Source: Desulfonatronum thiosulfatophilum (GTDB lineage Bacteria > Desulfobacterota > Desulfovibrionia > Desulfovibrionales > Desulfonatronaceae). From it: a DNA stretch of 64,000 nucleotides. Under the pieces are notes generated by a model. It was not told where the DNA came from. It saw only the letters and a program-made list of their open reading frames with translations, and did not search any database. Location of the stretch: the NCBI RefSeq assembly GCF_900104215.1, contig NZ_FMXO01000012.1, positions 62,001-126,000 of the forward strand. Direction: 5' to 3'. This document shows positions 25,954 to 34,734 of this stretch, in pieces (position 1 is the stretch's first letter; each line of letters opens with the position of its first letter). The position numbers and the translations under genes were made by a program.

Positions 25954-26704
25954 TGGGTGTACCTCCTTTTGTACGTCTAAGAGTATCAGCTGGAGGCAGG
26001 TGACGCAACGAGGTTTTTTTCGGCTAACGCTGCTAGTCAGCCGCGCGGCTTTTTGCGTCGGCTGAATTAGCCTTGTTGGAATGCACGGACAGCCTAGAAC
26101 GGATGTCCCACGATGATGGCCATTCCATGCGCCGACGCGATTGCTTGTTATTCACCTGTATCGGACTCGACCGCGCACACCGCTTCGGGCGCGCACCGAA
26201 CAAGCGACTGTCGCACCTTTAATGACCCAGAGGGACACATCGAGAGGCTTTTTCGGGAAAGAGCGGGTGAATGGGGTAGAAAGCAGAACACCGTGACGGA
26301 TCTTATTCAAGATCAAACGCCATGCGAAGAGAGCACCAAACCCAACATCAGAGCTTCAGGTTGGTGAAGCCGCGGCCGCGCAACTCCTCCATCAGCAATA
26401 TGGAAGCGGTCATCACGGTCTTGGACGTTTGTGGAACCAGAGGACAAAAAGATGCTGGTTTAGCGGCGATTATGTCGAACCCGGCATGAGGGGCCGTATG
26501 GTGCAAATCGTCATATGGACGGCATCCCACCTATACTATATTCAACCTCGGTCGCAGGCCTTTCACAGCGGCCTTGCTGACGTCATCAAAGCCTCGGCGG
26601 GGACGACGTTTGCTTATCTCATGGAAGATTTGAGGTCGGGTGGTTTGGTACTTCGTATTTTCGTGCATCATGAGCGTTGAATTAGTAAAACAATAGAGGA
26701 TGCC
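25954..26704. other. Gene-poor accessory stretch with only short doubtful frames
   Basis: Upstream of the antitoxin there are about 750 bases without a supported gene. Short frames at 26113-26367 (+), 26348-26530 (-) and 26429-26680 (+) have no ribosome binding site or recognisable motif. Base composition is uneven. A small inverted repeat, CAGCCGCGCGGCTTTTTGCGTCGGCTG, is split around 26038-26066. The stretch may be decayed insertion DNA. Confidence 0.4.
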
Positions 26705-28222
26705 ATGCAGCAGCACACCGATGTCGTTTCAATTGACTTCCCTTCCAAGGCGGCCTTGATCCCTGTAATCGGGACCACGATCCGGGAATATGCAACGCTG
26801 GCTGGGTTCTCGGTAATGGATGCCGAACGTCTTTGCCTCGCCTTCGAAGAAGCCGCTTCTTATGCCATCTCATTGGGTTTCGGGCGAGAGGATGACTTGT
26901 TGCGGCTCGGATTGTTCCGCACCACGATCGGCCTTGAGATGGTTGTCCGCTCCAAAGGTCTGCCCCTGGAGGATGAGGCGCTCCCGACCTTCGATCCGCA
27001 ACGGTTCGCGGTCGCCGGGGACGACACCGGGCTGCACTCTTTTCTTGCCCGGCAAATGGTTGACGAGGTGACGTTTTCTTTACTGGAGGGTGGAGAGCGG
27101 GAGATCCGCCTCGTCAAGCATGGGGCCGTTCAGGAAAGTGAACAGGACAAGGGAGAGGAAAAGAGGGCACTGTCGCGGAAGCCTTCCACCAGTCCGCCCA
27201 CGCGTCGGACATTGACCAGCCACGCCGTTCGCCTGGGCAAGCCCGAGGATAGCGAAGGCATCGCGCGGTTGGCATTGCGGGCGCATGGCGCGGTTTTTTT
27301 TAATGAAGCGATCTACTATCCAGCCCGGGTTCGCGAGATGCTCGAGCAGGGGGAGATGGTCTCCGTGGTGGCTGAAGCGGCAAGTGGAGAACTTATGGCG
27401 CATTGCGCCATGGTGGCCGACACGCCGGGAGCGCGCGTGAGGGAACTGACCTATGCCTTCCTGGATACGCGGTTCAAGAGCCCCGGCGTGAGCGAGGCCG
27501 CGTACGCCTTTCTCAGCGAGAGCGCCCGAACGCTGGGTCTTCGCGCGATGTGCGCCCTGGCGGTCACGAATCACATCCATTCCCAGCGCAACCTCCTTCA
27601 GCAAGGATTTAAAGAAAGTGCACTGCTTTTGGCGGCCAGCCCGGCCTCCCGGAGTTGGCGGGAAAAGGACGGGCATGATCCGGGGCGCATCGCCAGTGTC
27701 GTGTTCGTCAACTATCTGCACGGAGACGACGAGGCACTTCTCCACGTTCCGGACAGGCACCGCCCCATGGTCAGGCAAATATTCCAGCATCTGGGGAGAA
27801 CATCTCGCTTTGCCGATGTTTTGAAGCGCGGTCTGCCTGAAGGCCCCGCGCAGATTTATTCGGAATCCGACTTCAAGGAAGAGTGGACGTGGATCAGCGT
27901 CGTTGAATACGGACACGACATCCTGAAACACGTGGGCGACCAGTTGGCATTGTCTTGCGGGCAGGGAATCCCGGTCGCGCACCTCGAGCTTCCCTTGGCG
28001 GACCCAGCCACCGGCGCGGTGGCCGATCTTGTTGAAAAAATGGGGTTCTTCTTTGCCGGAGTCGGCTTGAACGAAGATGGCGGAGAGGTTCTCCTGCTTC
28101 AGTACCTGCATGGCGTGGACCCAGACTACGACTCCATCCACCTTGCCTCGCCCTGGGGCCGAGAACTTTTGGAGTATGTGCGCGCCGTGGACCCCCGCAC
28201 GTATTCTGAACCGCGTCCGTGA
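26705..28222 (+). CDS. Degenerate anti-sigma-type HATPase fused to GNAT acetyltransferase
   Basis: 505 residues. Residues about 8-140 follow the RsbW-like HATPase_c_2 order: LCLAFEEAASYAI (N-box position), VRSKGLPLE (G1 position) and GLHSFLARQMVDEV (G2 position). The N-box Asn appears to be Tyr and the G1 Asp appears to be Ser, so ATP binding may be lost. After a charged linker, a GNAT-like domain spans about 175-330 (GKPEDSEGIARLALRAHG), with a further C-terminal region. Such fusions could join a partner-binding module to an acetyltransferase. Substrate is unknown. Start at ATG 26705 with AGAGGAT upstream. Confidence 0.75.
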   Translation: MQQHTDVVSIDFPSKAALIPVIGTTIREYATLAGFSVMDAERLCLAFEEAASYAISLGFGREDDLLRLGLFRTTIGLEMVVRSKGLPLEDEALPTFDPQRFAVAGDDTGLHSFLARQMVDEVTFSLLEGGEREIRLVKHGAVQESEQDKGEEKRALSRKPSTSPPTRRTLTSHAVRLGKPEDSEGIARLALRAHGAVFFNEAIYYPARVREMLEQGEMVSVVAEAASGELMAHCAMVADTPGARVRELTYAFLDTRFKSPGVSEAAYAFLSESARTLGLRAMCALAVTNHIHSQRNLLQQGFKESALLLAASPASRSWREKDGHDPGRIASVVFVNYLHGDDEALLHVPDRHRPMVRQIFQHLGRTSRFADVLKRGLPEGPAQIYSESDFKEEWTWISVVEYGHDILKHVGDQLALSCGQGIPVAHLELPLADPATGAVADLVEKMGFFFAGVGLNEDGGEVLLLQYLHGVDPDYDSIHLASPWGRELLEYVRAVDPRTYSEPRP

Positions 28223-28251
28223 TCGGACTTGGACAAGAAGGGCAAATCTAC

Positions 28252-28396
28252 ATCGAAATCCAAATCGCGATCGAAATCGAAATCGAAATCGAAATTTGAA
28301 TTGGAATTAATAAAATGCTGTTATCATCCCGTAATTACGTCATCTTCTTGGACATGGCGTTCGATTTCGATCTCGATTTCGATTTCGATACCGATT
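28252..28396. repeat. Inverted GAAATC/GATTTC hexamer arrays, second copy
   Basis: After the stop of the HATPase-GNAT gene, the left arm (28252-28296) has consecutive ATCGAAATCGAAATCGAAAT units. The right arm (28360-28396) has TTCGATTTCGATCTCGATTT units. A spacer of about 63 AT-rich bases lies between. The arms are complementary and can form a long hairpin. The same unit and layout occur between pstC and pstA. Confidence 0.8.
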
Positions 28397-28482
28397 CAGA
28401 TGGCGGGTGGGGGCGAGAACAAATCTGCCTTGTTCGGACACGAAGAGGAACGCCAGGGGGGGATATCAGGGGACGAAACGCA

Positions 28483-29418
28483 TCAGCACACTGATTTTGT
28501 TGAAAGTGATACGCTCACGAAACTGTTTTCTATTTTTCCTTCCAATGACTCCCGCATGGACTGGATGACCTGCTGGACTTCGCCAACGCGTTGGTCGGGG
28601 TCAAATTCCAGAAAGATTTCAATGAGAACCCGCCCTCCCGTTCTCCGCGAGCGGACACCGTGAAAATGGACATATTCATGATAAAATCTCGCCAGTTCAC
28701 GGGTGATGATGATCTGGTATTTTTCTTCGAGAGTCCTGTCCAGGAGGTCGAAGAGTGAATTTTTGATCAGCCCGTAGAAGGAATAGATGATGACGCCGCC
28801 TAATGCGAGGGATATGACGGGATCGATATAGAGCGACCATGCGTATTCCCGCAGAAGAATCATGGCCAGCAGGCTGACCAGTATCCCGCCGGCGATGACC
28901 GTGTCGGACATGGGCACCCGCCATTGAATGTCCGTAACCGGAGAAGGGATCCTTTTGTGGATCCGATAGTTGCGAATCCAAAGATAGCCGCTTAAAACCA
29001 TGGATACCAACATGACCACGGCTCCCATGGCCAGGTGGCCGGGATCAAGAGGAACGGGCGAAACAAGCCGCCCTATGGACGTGTAAAGTATGTACCCGAC
29101 GGAAAGCACAACAAACCAGGCGCCGATCACGCCAATGAGATTTTCGATTTTGCCCGCTCCGTAGTCAAAGTTGGCGCCCATCCCTTTTCTCATTTTGTGA
29201 AGAATGAACAAGAGCATGGCATTGGCGAAAAAAACATTGAAATCGCCGAGAAGATCCGCATAAAGCGTCATGGAATTCGCAAAAACGGCAACGACGAGGG
29301 TCGGCCCGAGAATTGCCAGGTCCATGATGACTGAAATGAGAGCTGTTCGTTCCTTCGTGGCGTCGGCGTCGGTGTTGGCTGGCGTGTTCATGTGGGGATG
29401 GATACTCCGTAATGTCAT
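28483..29418 (-). CDS. Cation diffusion facilitator (CDF) family metal exporter
   Basis: 311 residues with six predicted membrane helices (about 35-230) and a cytoplasmic C-terminal metal-binding-like domain of about 80 residues (IIITRELARFYHEYVHFHGVR). The TM2 region DLLGDFNVFFANA and the TM5 region YIDPVISLALG hold the Asp positions expected for the zinc site. Such carriers export Zn, Fe, Co, Mn or Cd in proton exchange. The metal cannot be read from sequence. The start could be ATG 29418 or ATG 29391; neither has a good ribosome binding site. Confidence 0.85.
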   Translation of the reverse strand: MTLRSIHPHMNTPANTDADATKERTALISVIMDLAILGPTLVVAVFANSMTLYADLLGDFNVFFANAMLLFILHKMRKGMGANFDYGAGKIENLIGVIGAWFVVLSVGYILYTSIGRLVSPVPLDPGHLAMGAVVMLVSMVLSGYLWIRNYRIHKRIPSPVTDIQWRVPMSDTVIAGGILVSLLAMILLREYAWSLYIDPVISLALGGVIIYSFYGLIKNSLFDLLDRTLEEKYQIIITRELARFYHEYVHFHGVRSRRTGGRVLIEIFLEFDPDQRVGEVQQVIQSMRESLEGKIENSFVSVSLSTKSVC

Positions 29419-29576
29419 TCGGGTAAACCGCCGGCGAAGCGAGGCCGCAAAATCAAGGCAAGGGGGCCTTAGCTGAGTAGTTGCGATGGTGTTTTATTCC
29501 GAGTTGCTTCGCCTTAAATAAAAAAGCGCACTCTAAATGGGATAAACGTTTTGACGTTGCACAGACAGGAGAAAGG

Positions 29577-29828
29577 ATGATGACGATGACAATGTCCGTG
29601 CCGGGTGGTGACGTGTGGAGCAAGCCCTTGAAGAAGTTGACCAACGCTGAATCGTTGCTTTCAATCATCACCCTCAAGCTGGGACAGTACATGAAACATA
29701 TTGCAGTGAACGGCAACCCCGGTTCCATCCACGGGAAAGCCTGGCGTTTTTTTTGGGAATACTGTGGTCTGGATGCCTCGGTTCATTTCGCGAAGCATGT
29801 GCTCGGGCGCGATCATGTCTCGCCATAG
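29577..29828 (+). CDS. Small unknown protein upstream of the HprK-related kinase
   Basis: 83 residues from ATG 29577, preceded by AGGAGA at a good distance. It overlaps the proposed kinase start by 14 bases, which suggests co-translation. The sequence is basic and aromatic in its second half (GKAWRFFWEYCGLD). No family was recognised. The ribosome binding site and the overlap are the main support. Confidence 0.5.
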   Translation: MMTMTMSVPGGDVWSKPLKKLTNAESLLSIITLKLGQYMKHIAVNGNPGSIHGKAWRFFWEYCGLDASVHFAKHVLGRDHVSP

Positions 29829-30936
29829 TCCGGAACAGGTTCATTCGCTCTTATCAGAGATTTTGGACAGCGCTCGGATTCAGGCCACATTAAGACTTCG
29901 CTTCAGCGGTTGCCGGATCGTGGTGCATGCTGACGATCCGCAAATCATTGCCAAACTTCGCCGTTATTATTCCGAATTTCAGGATTCCGTTCATACGGAG
30001 AACATGCAGGACCGGGACCCGGATATCCTGATCACCGCGCTGGAAGGTCCTCCGCTGGAGTTCGACGCGCCCTGGACCGTGAAGCAGCCTGATCCGGGCA
30101 AGTCCAGGATCAAGGAAGAATACCTGGACCAGGGCGAAGTACGGATCGTGCTCAAGCGGCTGACCGGGATGCTCTTTCTGTTCGATCAGCGGCGACATGC
30201 GGCGTTCGGTCCCTGTCTGGCCAACGAAAATCAGGTGATCAACTTCATCAACAGCCGCTTCATCCAGTGGATGCTGGACCGGAACAGCCTGCTCTGCCAC
30301 GCCGCCGGGGTGGCAAAGCACGGCAAGGGGCTGGCCTTGGCCGGGTTTTCCGGGATGGGCAAGTCCACCCTTGCCTTGCACATGATGAGCCGGGGCCTGG
30401 ATTTTGTGAGCAACGACCGCCTGTTGATCCACCGGAAAGACGACAAAATCATGATGCACGGCGTAGCCAAACTCCCTCGGGTCAACCCCGGGACCATTCT
30501 GGGCAATCCCTCCCTGTCCGGGATGCTCGATGAAGCCCAGAAGGACGCCTATGCCGGGATGGCGCCGGAGGAGCTGTGGGCCTTGGAGCAGAAGCACGAC
30601 GTCTATCTGGATGAATGCTTCGGACCCGGAAAAAATTTGAGTTCGTCGAACCTGAACGGCCTGGTGATCCTGAACTGGAGTCCCAAGTACCCGCGGATTT
30701 CCCTGGAACTGGTGGATCTGGCTCAGCGTCCGGATCTGTTGGATACGGTGGTCAAATCACCAGGAGTCTTCTTCCTGCCCCGCCCGGGCTGCACGTACCG
30801 GTTCAAGCCCGAGGCCTACCTGCGGATGTTCGAGGACTGCGCCGTCTTCGAGGCCAGAGGCGGAGTGGATTTTGATCATGTTGCCAAGGCTTGCATTCAC
30901 TACCTGGACCAGCAGGAACGGACCTGCTCGGCATAG
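29815..30936 (+). CDS. HprK-related kinase B
   Basis: 373 residues. A P-loop LAGFSGMGKSTLALHMM lies near residue 180, preceded by LLCHAAGVAKHGKGLAL and followed by FVSNDRLLI, the HPr kinase/phosphorylase-like catalytic core. The N-terminal 160 residues are unlike HprK. The proposed start is ATG 29815, since the earlier TTG frame has no homology. Families of this kind are often encoded with an ATP-grasp enzyme, a CofD-like protein and small partner proteins in Desulfovibrionales; this is recalled family knowledge. None of those partners is seen nearby. The phosphorylated substrate is unknown. Confidence 0.75.
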   Translation: MSRHSPEQVHSLLSEILDSARIQATLRLRFSGCRIVVHADDPQIIAKLRRYYSEFQDSVHTENMQDRDPDILITALEGPPLEFDAPWTVKQPDPGKSRIKEEYLDQGEVRIVLKRLTGMLFLFDQRRHAAFGPCLANENQVINFINSRFIQWMLDRNSLLCHAAGVAKHGKGLALAGFSGMGKSTLALHMMSRGLDFVSNDRLLIHRKDDKIMMHGVAKLPRVNPGTILGNPSLSGMLDEAQKDAYAGMAPEELWALEQKHDVYLDECFGPGKNLSSSNLNGLVILNWSPKYPRISLELVDLAQRPDLLDTVVKSPGVFFLPRPGCTYRFKPEAYLRMFEDCAVFEARGGVDFDHVAKACIHYLDQQERTCSA

Positions 30937-30978
30937 TGTGGACCGATAAATTTACGTTACACAGAGAGAGAATGGAAG

Positions 30979-31389
30979 ATGACGTTGCCGCGCTGGTGGG
31001 GTGGCGTTTCCAAGCGCTTGCTCATGAATACTCGGCTTCATCCATGGCCCGAATTGTTCCGGCAGGGTGTGCTGAATAATTGCCGTGATCAGGACGGTTC
31101 CGGTATTTTTTTGGCTGCCAATTATGGACTGCCACCAAATTTGGCTATTGGCAACGTGCTGCAAACTCTTGTGGCGCTTTCTTCCTTTGGTTTAAAGAAT
31201 GTAATGTCATTACTTGTGTTTATGTTTTGGAATGGCTGTTGCAAAAAAAAAGAATTGCGCGCGTGTATTATTGACATCCCCTGCATACCGTTGCGCTGGC
31301 TGAATTTTTCAGGTAATGCCGCACCATCCATTATACCATTTGGCATGAAGGTTAAAGATTCTTCGACCTGTTGTATCGCCATGTTATGA
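30979..31389 (+). CDS. Hypothetical protein, doubtful
   Basis: 136 codons from ATG 30979, 42 bases after the kinase stop, with only a weak purine tract upstream. The composition (many Cys, Leu and Asn, ending CCIAML) does not resemble a known family. A minus-strand frame of 91 codons overlaps it. It could be the third gene of the kinase operon or non-coding sequence. Confidence 0.3.
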   Translation: MTLPRWWGGVSKRLLMNTRLHPWPELFRQGVLNNCRDQDGSGIFLAANYGLPPNLAIGNVLQTLVALSSFGLKNVMSLLVFMFWNGCCKKKELRACIIDIPCIPLRWLNFSGNAAPSIIPFGMKVKDSSTCCIAML

Positions 31390-31571
31390 AGCATCATTAC
31401 CGGCAGTCAGAAAATACTCAGCACACGACAAAGTCCCAACGGTCCTCTCTTACAGCGCGAATCTGATGAACAGATACCTCAAAGTGAATTTCGCAATGAC
31501 CATTGACGTTGATCCGGCCTTGTTGAACAACATAGCTTCCAGCAATGCCTTGGGCAAAAGGAGAGGATAGT

Positions 31572-31982
31572 ATGAGCGACCTGTTGATGAGAAACATCGC
31601 CCTCGTCTCCATGGTTTTTTTCATCGGTCTCTTGTCCTATAATTCCGTACGGAGCGGGGAGCCGAAATTCGTCTGGAATGAGCGGGAATCAATTTCCTTG
31701 TGTCAGGAGAAGATTTGCCTGAATGCCGATGACACCAAATTATGCCGGGCTGACCTTGTTCTCATAAATCAGTGCATGGACAGGATGCGTCAGGGGTACG
31801 GAAAGTTTGAAAAGACAAACGCCCGTTTCATGGCCAATCAGGAAAACCTCGCGTTGCGTCGAGCTGCCTCTGTTTGTTCCCCTGAGCATTATTGGAACAG
31901 CCAGAAAGCCAAGACCTACGATTGGGAAATGGTCGGAAACTGCTTTGACAACATTCGCAGGTGGCACGAAAAGGGCGTCTAG
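31572..31982 (+). CDS. Small Cys-rich secreted or membrane-anchored hypothetical protein
   Basis: 136 residues from ATG 31572, which has AAAGGAGAGG upstream. A hydrophobic segment at about 6-25 (NIALVSMVFFIGLLSYNSV) is a signal or anchor. The rest has six cysteines (LCQEKIC, KLC, NQC, SVC, GNC), suggesting three disulfides in the periplasm. No family was recognised. It converges on the 3D-domain gene. Confidence 0.65.
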   Translation: MSDLLMRNIALVSMVFFIGLLSYNSVRSGEPKFVWNERESISLCQEKICLNADDTKLCRADLVLINQCMDRMRQGYGKFEKTNARFMANQENLALRRAASVCSPEHYWNSQKAKTYDWEMVGNCFDNIRRWHEKGV

Positions 31983-32016
31983 CAGGTATAAAGGCTGGAG
32001 TTGGAGTGGGAGTTCA

Positions 32017-32577
32017 TCAAGGCTCGGAGTGGGATGTGAAATGCATGCACTCCTGGTTGATGCCTTTTTCATTTTGAGCCAGGGGCTCGATGAGTGTGAC
32101 GAAAACATTCTCCCGGACCCCGATCTTCAGGGCTTCGTCGACTTCCGGAACCAGAATGTCTATAGCTTTTGTATACCTGGAGTTCATCAAGTCGCTGACC
32201 ATCCTGATGCCGAATCCTTCAATATAGACTCTTTTGCCCAGCCATCCCCGCAGATCTCGGGATACGGCTACGGTCCACCCGGGTTTGGGCCGCTGCATGA
32301 TCGCCGTGTTCTCGATGTCGTCGTTGCATTCTTCCTTACGGGCCGTGTAGGCGGATAGCCGGAGGTAGTGGGTGTTTGCCTTGTGATAGGCATCCAGAAT
32401 TGCCTTCAAGATGAGAATCTCCTCTTGGGCTTTCTGCAGTTCCAACTTCTGCTCATATATGCAAATAATCTCCGACTCTGCTCCAGCAGTCATTTCCGTA
32501 GAGCTTCCGGCCATCGCGGCCATAGCGTAAAACTGCACGAGCATGAAAATTATCGCCGGCAAGGGGTGGCGTGTCAT
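32017..32577 (-). CDS. 3D-domain secreted protein (MltA/Rpf-like double-psi barrel)
   Basis: 186 residues. An N-terminal signal peptide (about 1-23, ending AAMAGS) is followed by a helical stretch (about 35-70). A 3D domain lies at about 98-170, with GWTVAVSRDL, a core VYIEGFGIRMVSDLM, and MNSRYTKAIDILVPEVDEA, where the conserved Asp residues fall. In known proteins this fold accompanies lytic transglycosylase or resuscitation-type cell-wall enzymes. There is no separate catalytic domain here, so the function is peptidoglycan-related by inference. Confidence 0.75.
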   Translation of the reverse strand: MTRHPLPAIIFMLVQFYAMAAMAGSSTEMTAGAESEIICIYEQKLELQKAQEEILILKAILDAYHKANTHYLRLSAYTARKEECNDDIENTAIMQRPKPGWTVAVSRDLRGWLGKRVYIEGFGIRMVSDLMNSRYTKAIDILVPEVDEALKIGVRENVFVTLIEPLAQNEKGINQECMHFTSHSEP

Positions 32578-33265
32578 GTCAAACTCCTCCTGCTAATCAT
32601 AAAATCGGTTCATCACGCATGCCTGGATCATTTTTTCTTGCCAATTTTTCCAGTTTTTCAAGAAAGAGTTCCCATCTGTTCCTTCGGTTTTTCCACTGGA
32701 CACAGCCCAGAGGCGTAACCGCTTGAATCAGAAGTTTGATTCTCGTGGCAAAGCTTGGCAGAAAAAATGTTGATATTGCTACAATATTTTTTTTATCGAT
32801 GTTGAAACCGTGAGCTGGAAATTGCCGACAAACCGTGAAAGGCTTTGTTTGGCGAATACAAAATGCCTTTTCTTGCAACCATCATGCCTTCCTTTCTTTG
32901 TCCGGCGAGGAATTGGATTGTTGTTTAATTTTAATAGGTTGTTTTGGATTAAGTAATTTTTTTCCAGCGATATGTACAGGATGATTGGACTTAGTCCTGT
33001 CACAAGCTTCAACCCATGGCTATTCTCGATCCAGAGAACTCGAGAATGGGCTTTTACGTATCCTTTACATTTGTAGGGAAATGGCTATTTATCGCCTTGC
33101 TCCCGCGTGATATGGAATTGAGTCCCTTCTTTCGACGCCTCATTTCGGCTTGCCGCCGCCAGCCCGACAGATCCCTCGAACACCAGAGCCTTTACCTTTT
33201 GCCGAAACATCGGCCCGCAGTCTCGTGATCACGCCATTCTGCGAATATACTTTTCAGGAGCTTTA
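32578..33265. other. Gene-poor AT-rich intergenic region
   Basis: No supported gene in about 690 bases. Frames at 32597-32878 (-), 32779-33012 (-) and 33016-33228 (+) lack motifs and good ribosome binding sites. The region separates two divergently transcribed genes and presumably holds both promoters. The last 25 bases include CAGGAGC before the helicase start. Confidence 0.5.
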
Positions 33266-34507
33266 ATGAATTTTGATTCTTTCGCGCTGGACAAGCGCAT
33301 CATGGCGGGCGTGTCTCGAGCCGGTTACCTTGTGCCGACACCCATTCAGGAACAGGCGATTCCGTCGCTGCTCGAAGGCCGCGACGTTCTGGGACTGGCG
33401 CAGACCGGCACCGGCAAGACGGCAGCCTTTGCGCTCCCGATTCTGCAGAAACTGCTGAATTTGGATGCGCCCAAGCGTGGTCCCTTGCGCGTTCTGGTGC
33501 TGGCGCCGACCCGGGAGTTGGCCCTGCAGATTCATGAGAATTTTGTGGAACTGGGCGGCGAAACCGGATTGCGCAGCGCAGCGGTTTTCGGCGGCGTGGG
33601 GCAGACTCCCCAGGTCAAGAACCTGCGCCAGGCTACCATCATGGTGGCCTGTCCGGGACGGTTGCTGGACCTGATGAATCAGGGACTGGCGGATCTGTCC
33701 CAAGTAGATACCCTGGTATTGGACGAGGCGGATCGGATGCTGGACATGGGGTTTGCTCCGGATATCCGGCGCATCGTTTCCCGTCTGCCCAGACAGCGTC
33801 AGACCATGCTGTTTTCCGCGACCATGCCGGAGGAGATCCGCAAATTGACGCGGGAGTATCTGCAAAATCCCGTGGAGGTGAAGGCCGAAACAATCGGGCA
33901 GGAACCGGCCATCTCCCAGGCATTCTATCCTGTTCCGGCGCATCTCAAGGCCCAGTTGCTGGAAGAGTTGCTGCGCACTACGGAACATGAAACCATGCTC
34001 ATTTTCACCAGAACGAAGCACCGGGCCAAATCTCTCGCCAAAAAACTGGAGAACAAGGGTTGGGCCGCCACCTTTTTGCAGGGGAACATGTCCCAGAATC
34101 GGCGGCAGGAGGCCATGGCCGGACTGCGTTCGGGCAAGTACAAGATCATGGTGGCCACGGACATTGCGTCCCGGGGCATTGATTGTCTCCGGATCAGCCA
34201 TGTGATCAACTTCGACATTCCGGACACGACGGAAAGCTACACCCATCGCATCGGACGCACGGGCAGAGCCCAGCAGACCGGGGAAGCTCTGTCCCTGATC
34301 TGCCGTGATGATGATGAGCAGGTCCGCGCCATTGAGCGCAGATTCGGCGGCCGCATTGAACGCAGGACGTTGGAAGGGTTCGACTACAATGCCCCCGGCC
34401 AAGCCGAGCCGGAACGTGAACGCGTGCAGCATCGACCCCGGACAAATCGTCCAACCCGCGGCCGGGCCGGCGCGTCCCGAGGGCGAGCTGAAAACAGGGC
34501 CGGATAG
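33266..34507 (+). CDS. rhlE: DEAD-box ATP-dependent RNA helicase, RhlE type
   Basis: 413 residues with the full helicase set in order: Q motif near GYLVPTPIQEQAIPSLL, motif I AQTGTGKTAA, Ia PTRELA, motif II VLDEADRMLDMG, motif III LFSATM, IV LIFTRT, V ATDIASRGID and VI HRIGRTGRA. The C-terminal 35 residues are Arg-rich, as in RhlE-type proteins, and probably bind RNA. It likely works in ribosome assembly or cold adaptation. An AGGAGC precedes the ATG and a hairpin terminator follows. Confidence 0.9.
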   Translation: MNFDSFALDKRIMAGVSRAGYLVPTPIQEQAIPSLLEGRDVLGLAQTGTGKTAAFALPILQKLLNLDAPKRGPLRVLVLAPTRELALQIHENFVELGGETGLRSAAVFGGVGQTPQVKNLRQATIMVACPGRLLDLMNQGLADLSQVDTLVLDEADRMLDMGFAPDIRRIVSRLPRQRQTMLFSATMPEEIRKLTREYLQNPVEVKAETIGQEPAISQAFYPVPAHLKAQLLEELLRTTEHETMLIFTRTKHRAKSLAKKLENKGWAATFLQGNMSQNRRQEAMAGLRSGKYKIMVATDIASRGIDCLRISHVINFDIPDTTESYTHRIGRTGRAQQTGEALSLICRDDDEQVRAIERRFGGRIERRTLEGFDYNAPGQAEPERERVQHRPRTNRPTRGRAGASRGRAENRAG

Positions 34508-34556
34508 TCCCGCCGCGCCATCGCCCTCACCTGCCACATGTTAGCCGGATGAACCC

Positions 34557-34587
34557 AAAGCCTCGATGAACGTCGGGGCTTTTTTTG
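34557..34587 (+). terminator. Rho-independent terminator of the helicase gene
   Basis: AAAGCCTCGAT pairs with GTCGGGGCTTT (one G-T pair and one mismatch near the loop) around a short GAAC loop, followed by a run of T. It lies 50 bases after the stop codon. Confidence 0.85.
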
Positions 34588-34734
34588 TAGCTCCTCGATT
34601 GCGGGCGCGGAGACTGGTATACAATTATCCAGAGCCCATCGACACTTCCATCCGTTGCTTCAGTTGTTATAATTGTTAAAATATCGCGTCATGTGACATC
34701 CTTTGCAAGTCTTTCACATCTTGAGCTTGGGATA

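Noticed and set aside
28260-28300. Possible CRISPR array from the regularly spaced ATCGAA units
   Set aside because: The units are contiguous hexamers without unique spacers, and no cas gene is present.
29551-31000. Similarity between the leader of the 83-residue gene and the leader of the ORF at 30979
   Set aside because: Matches such as ACGTTGCACAGA against ACGTTACACAGA are short and the proteins do not align beyond the first residues, so a duplication cannot be supported.
32597-32878. Minus-strand frame of 93 codons
   Set aside because: No ribosome binding site, AT-rich low-quality composition and overlap with another frame.
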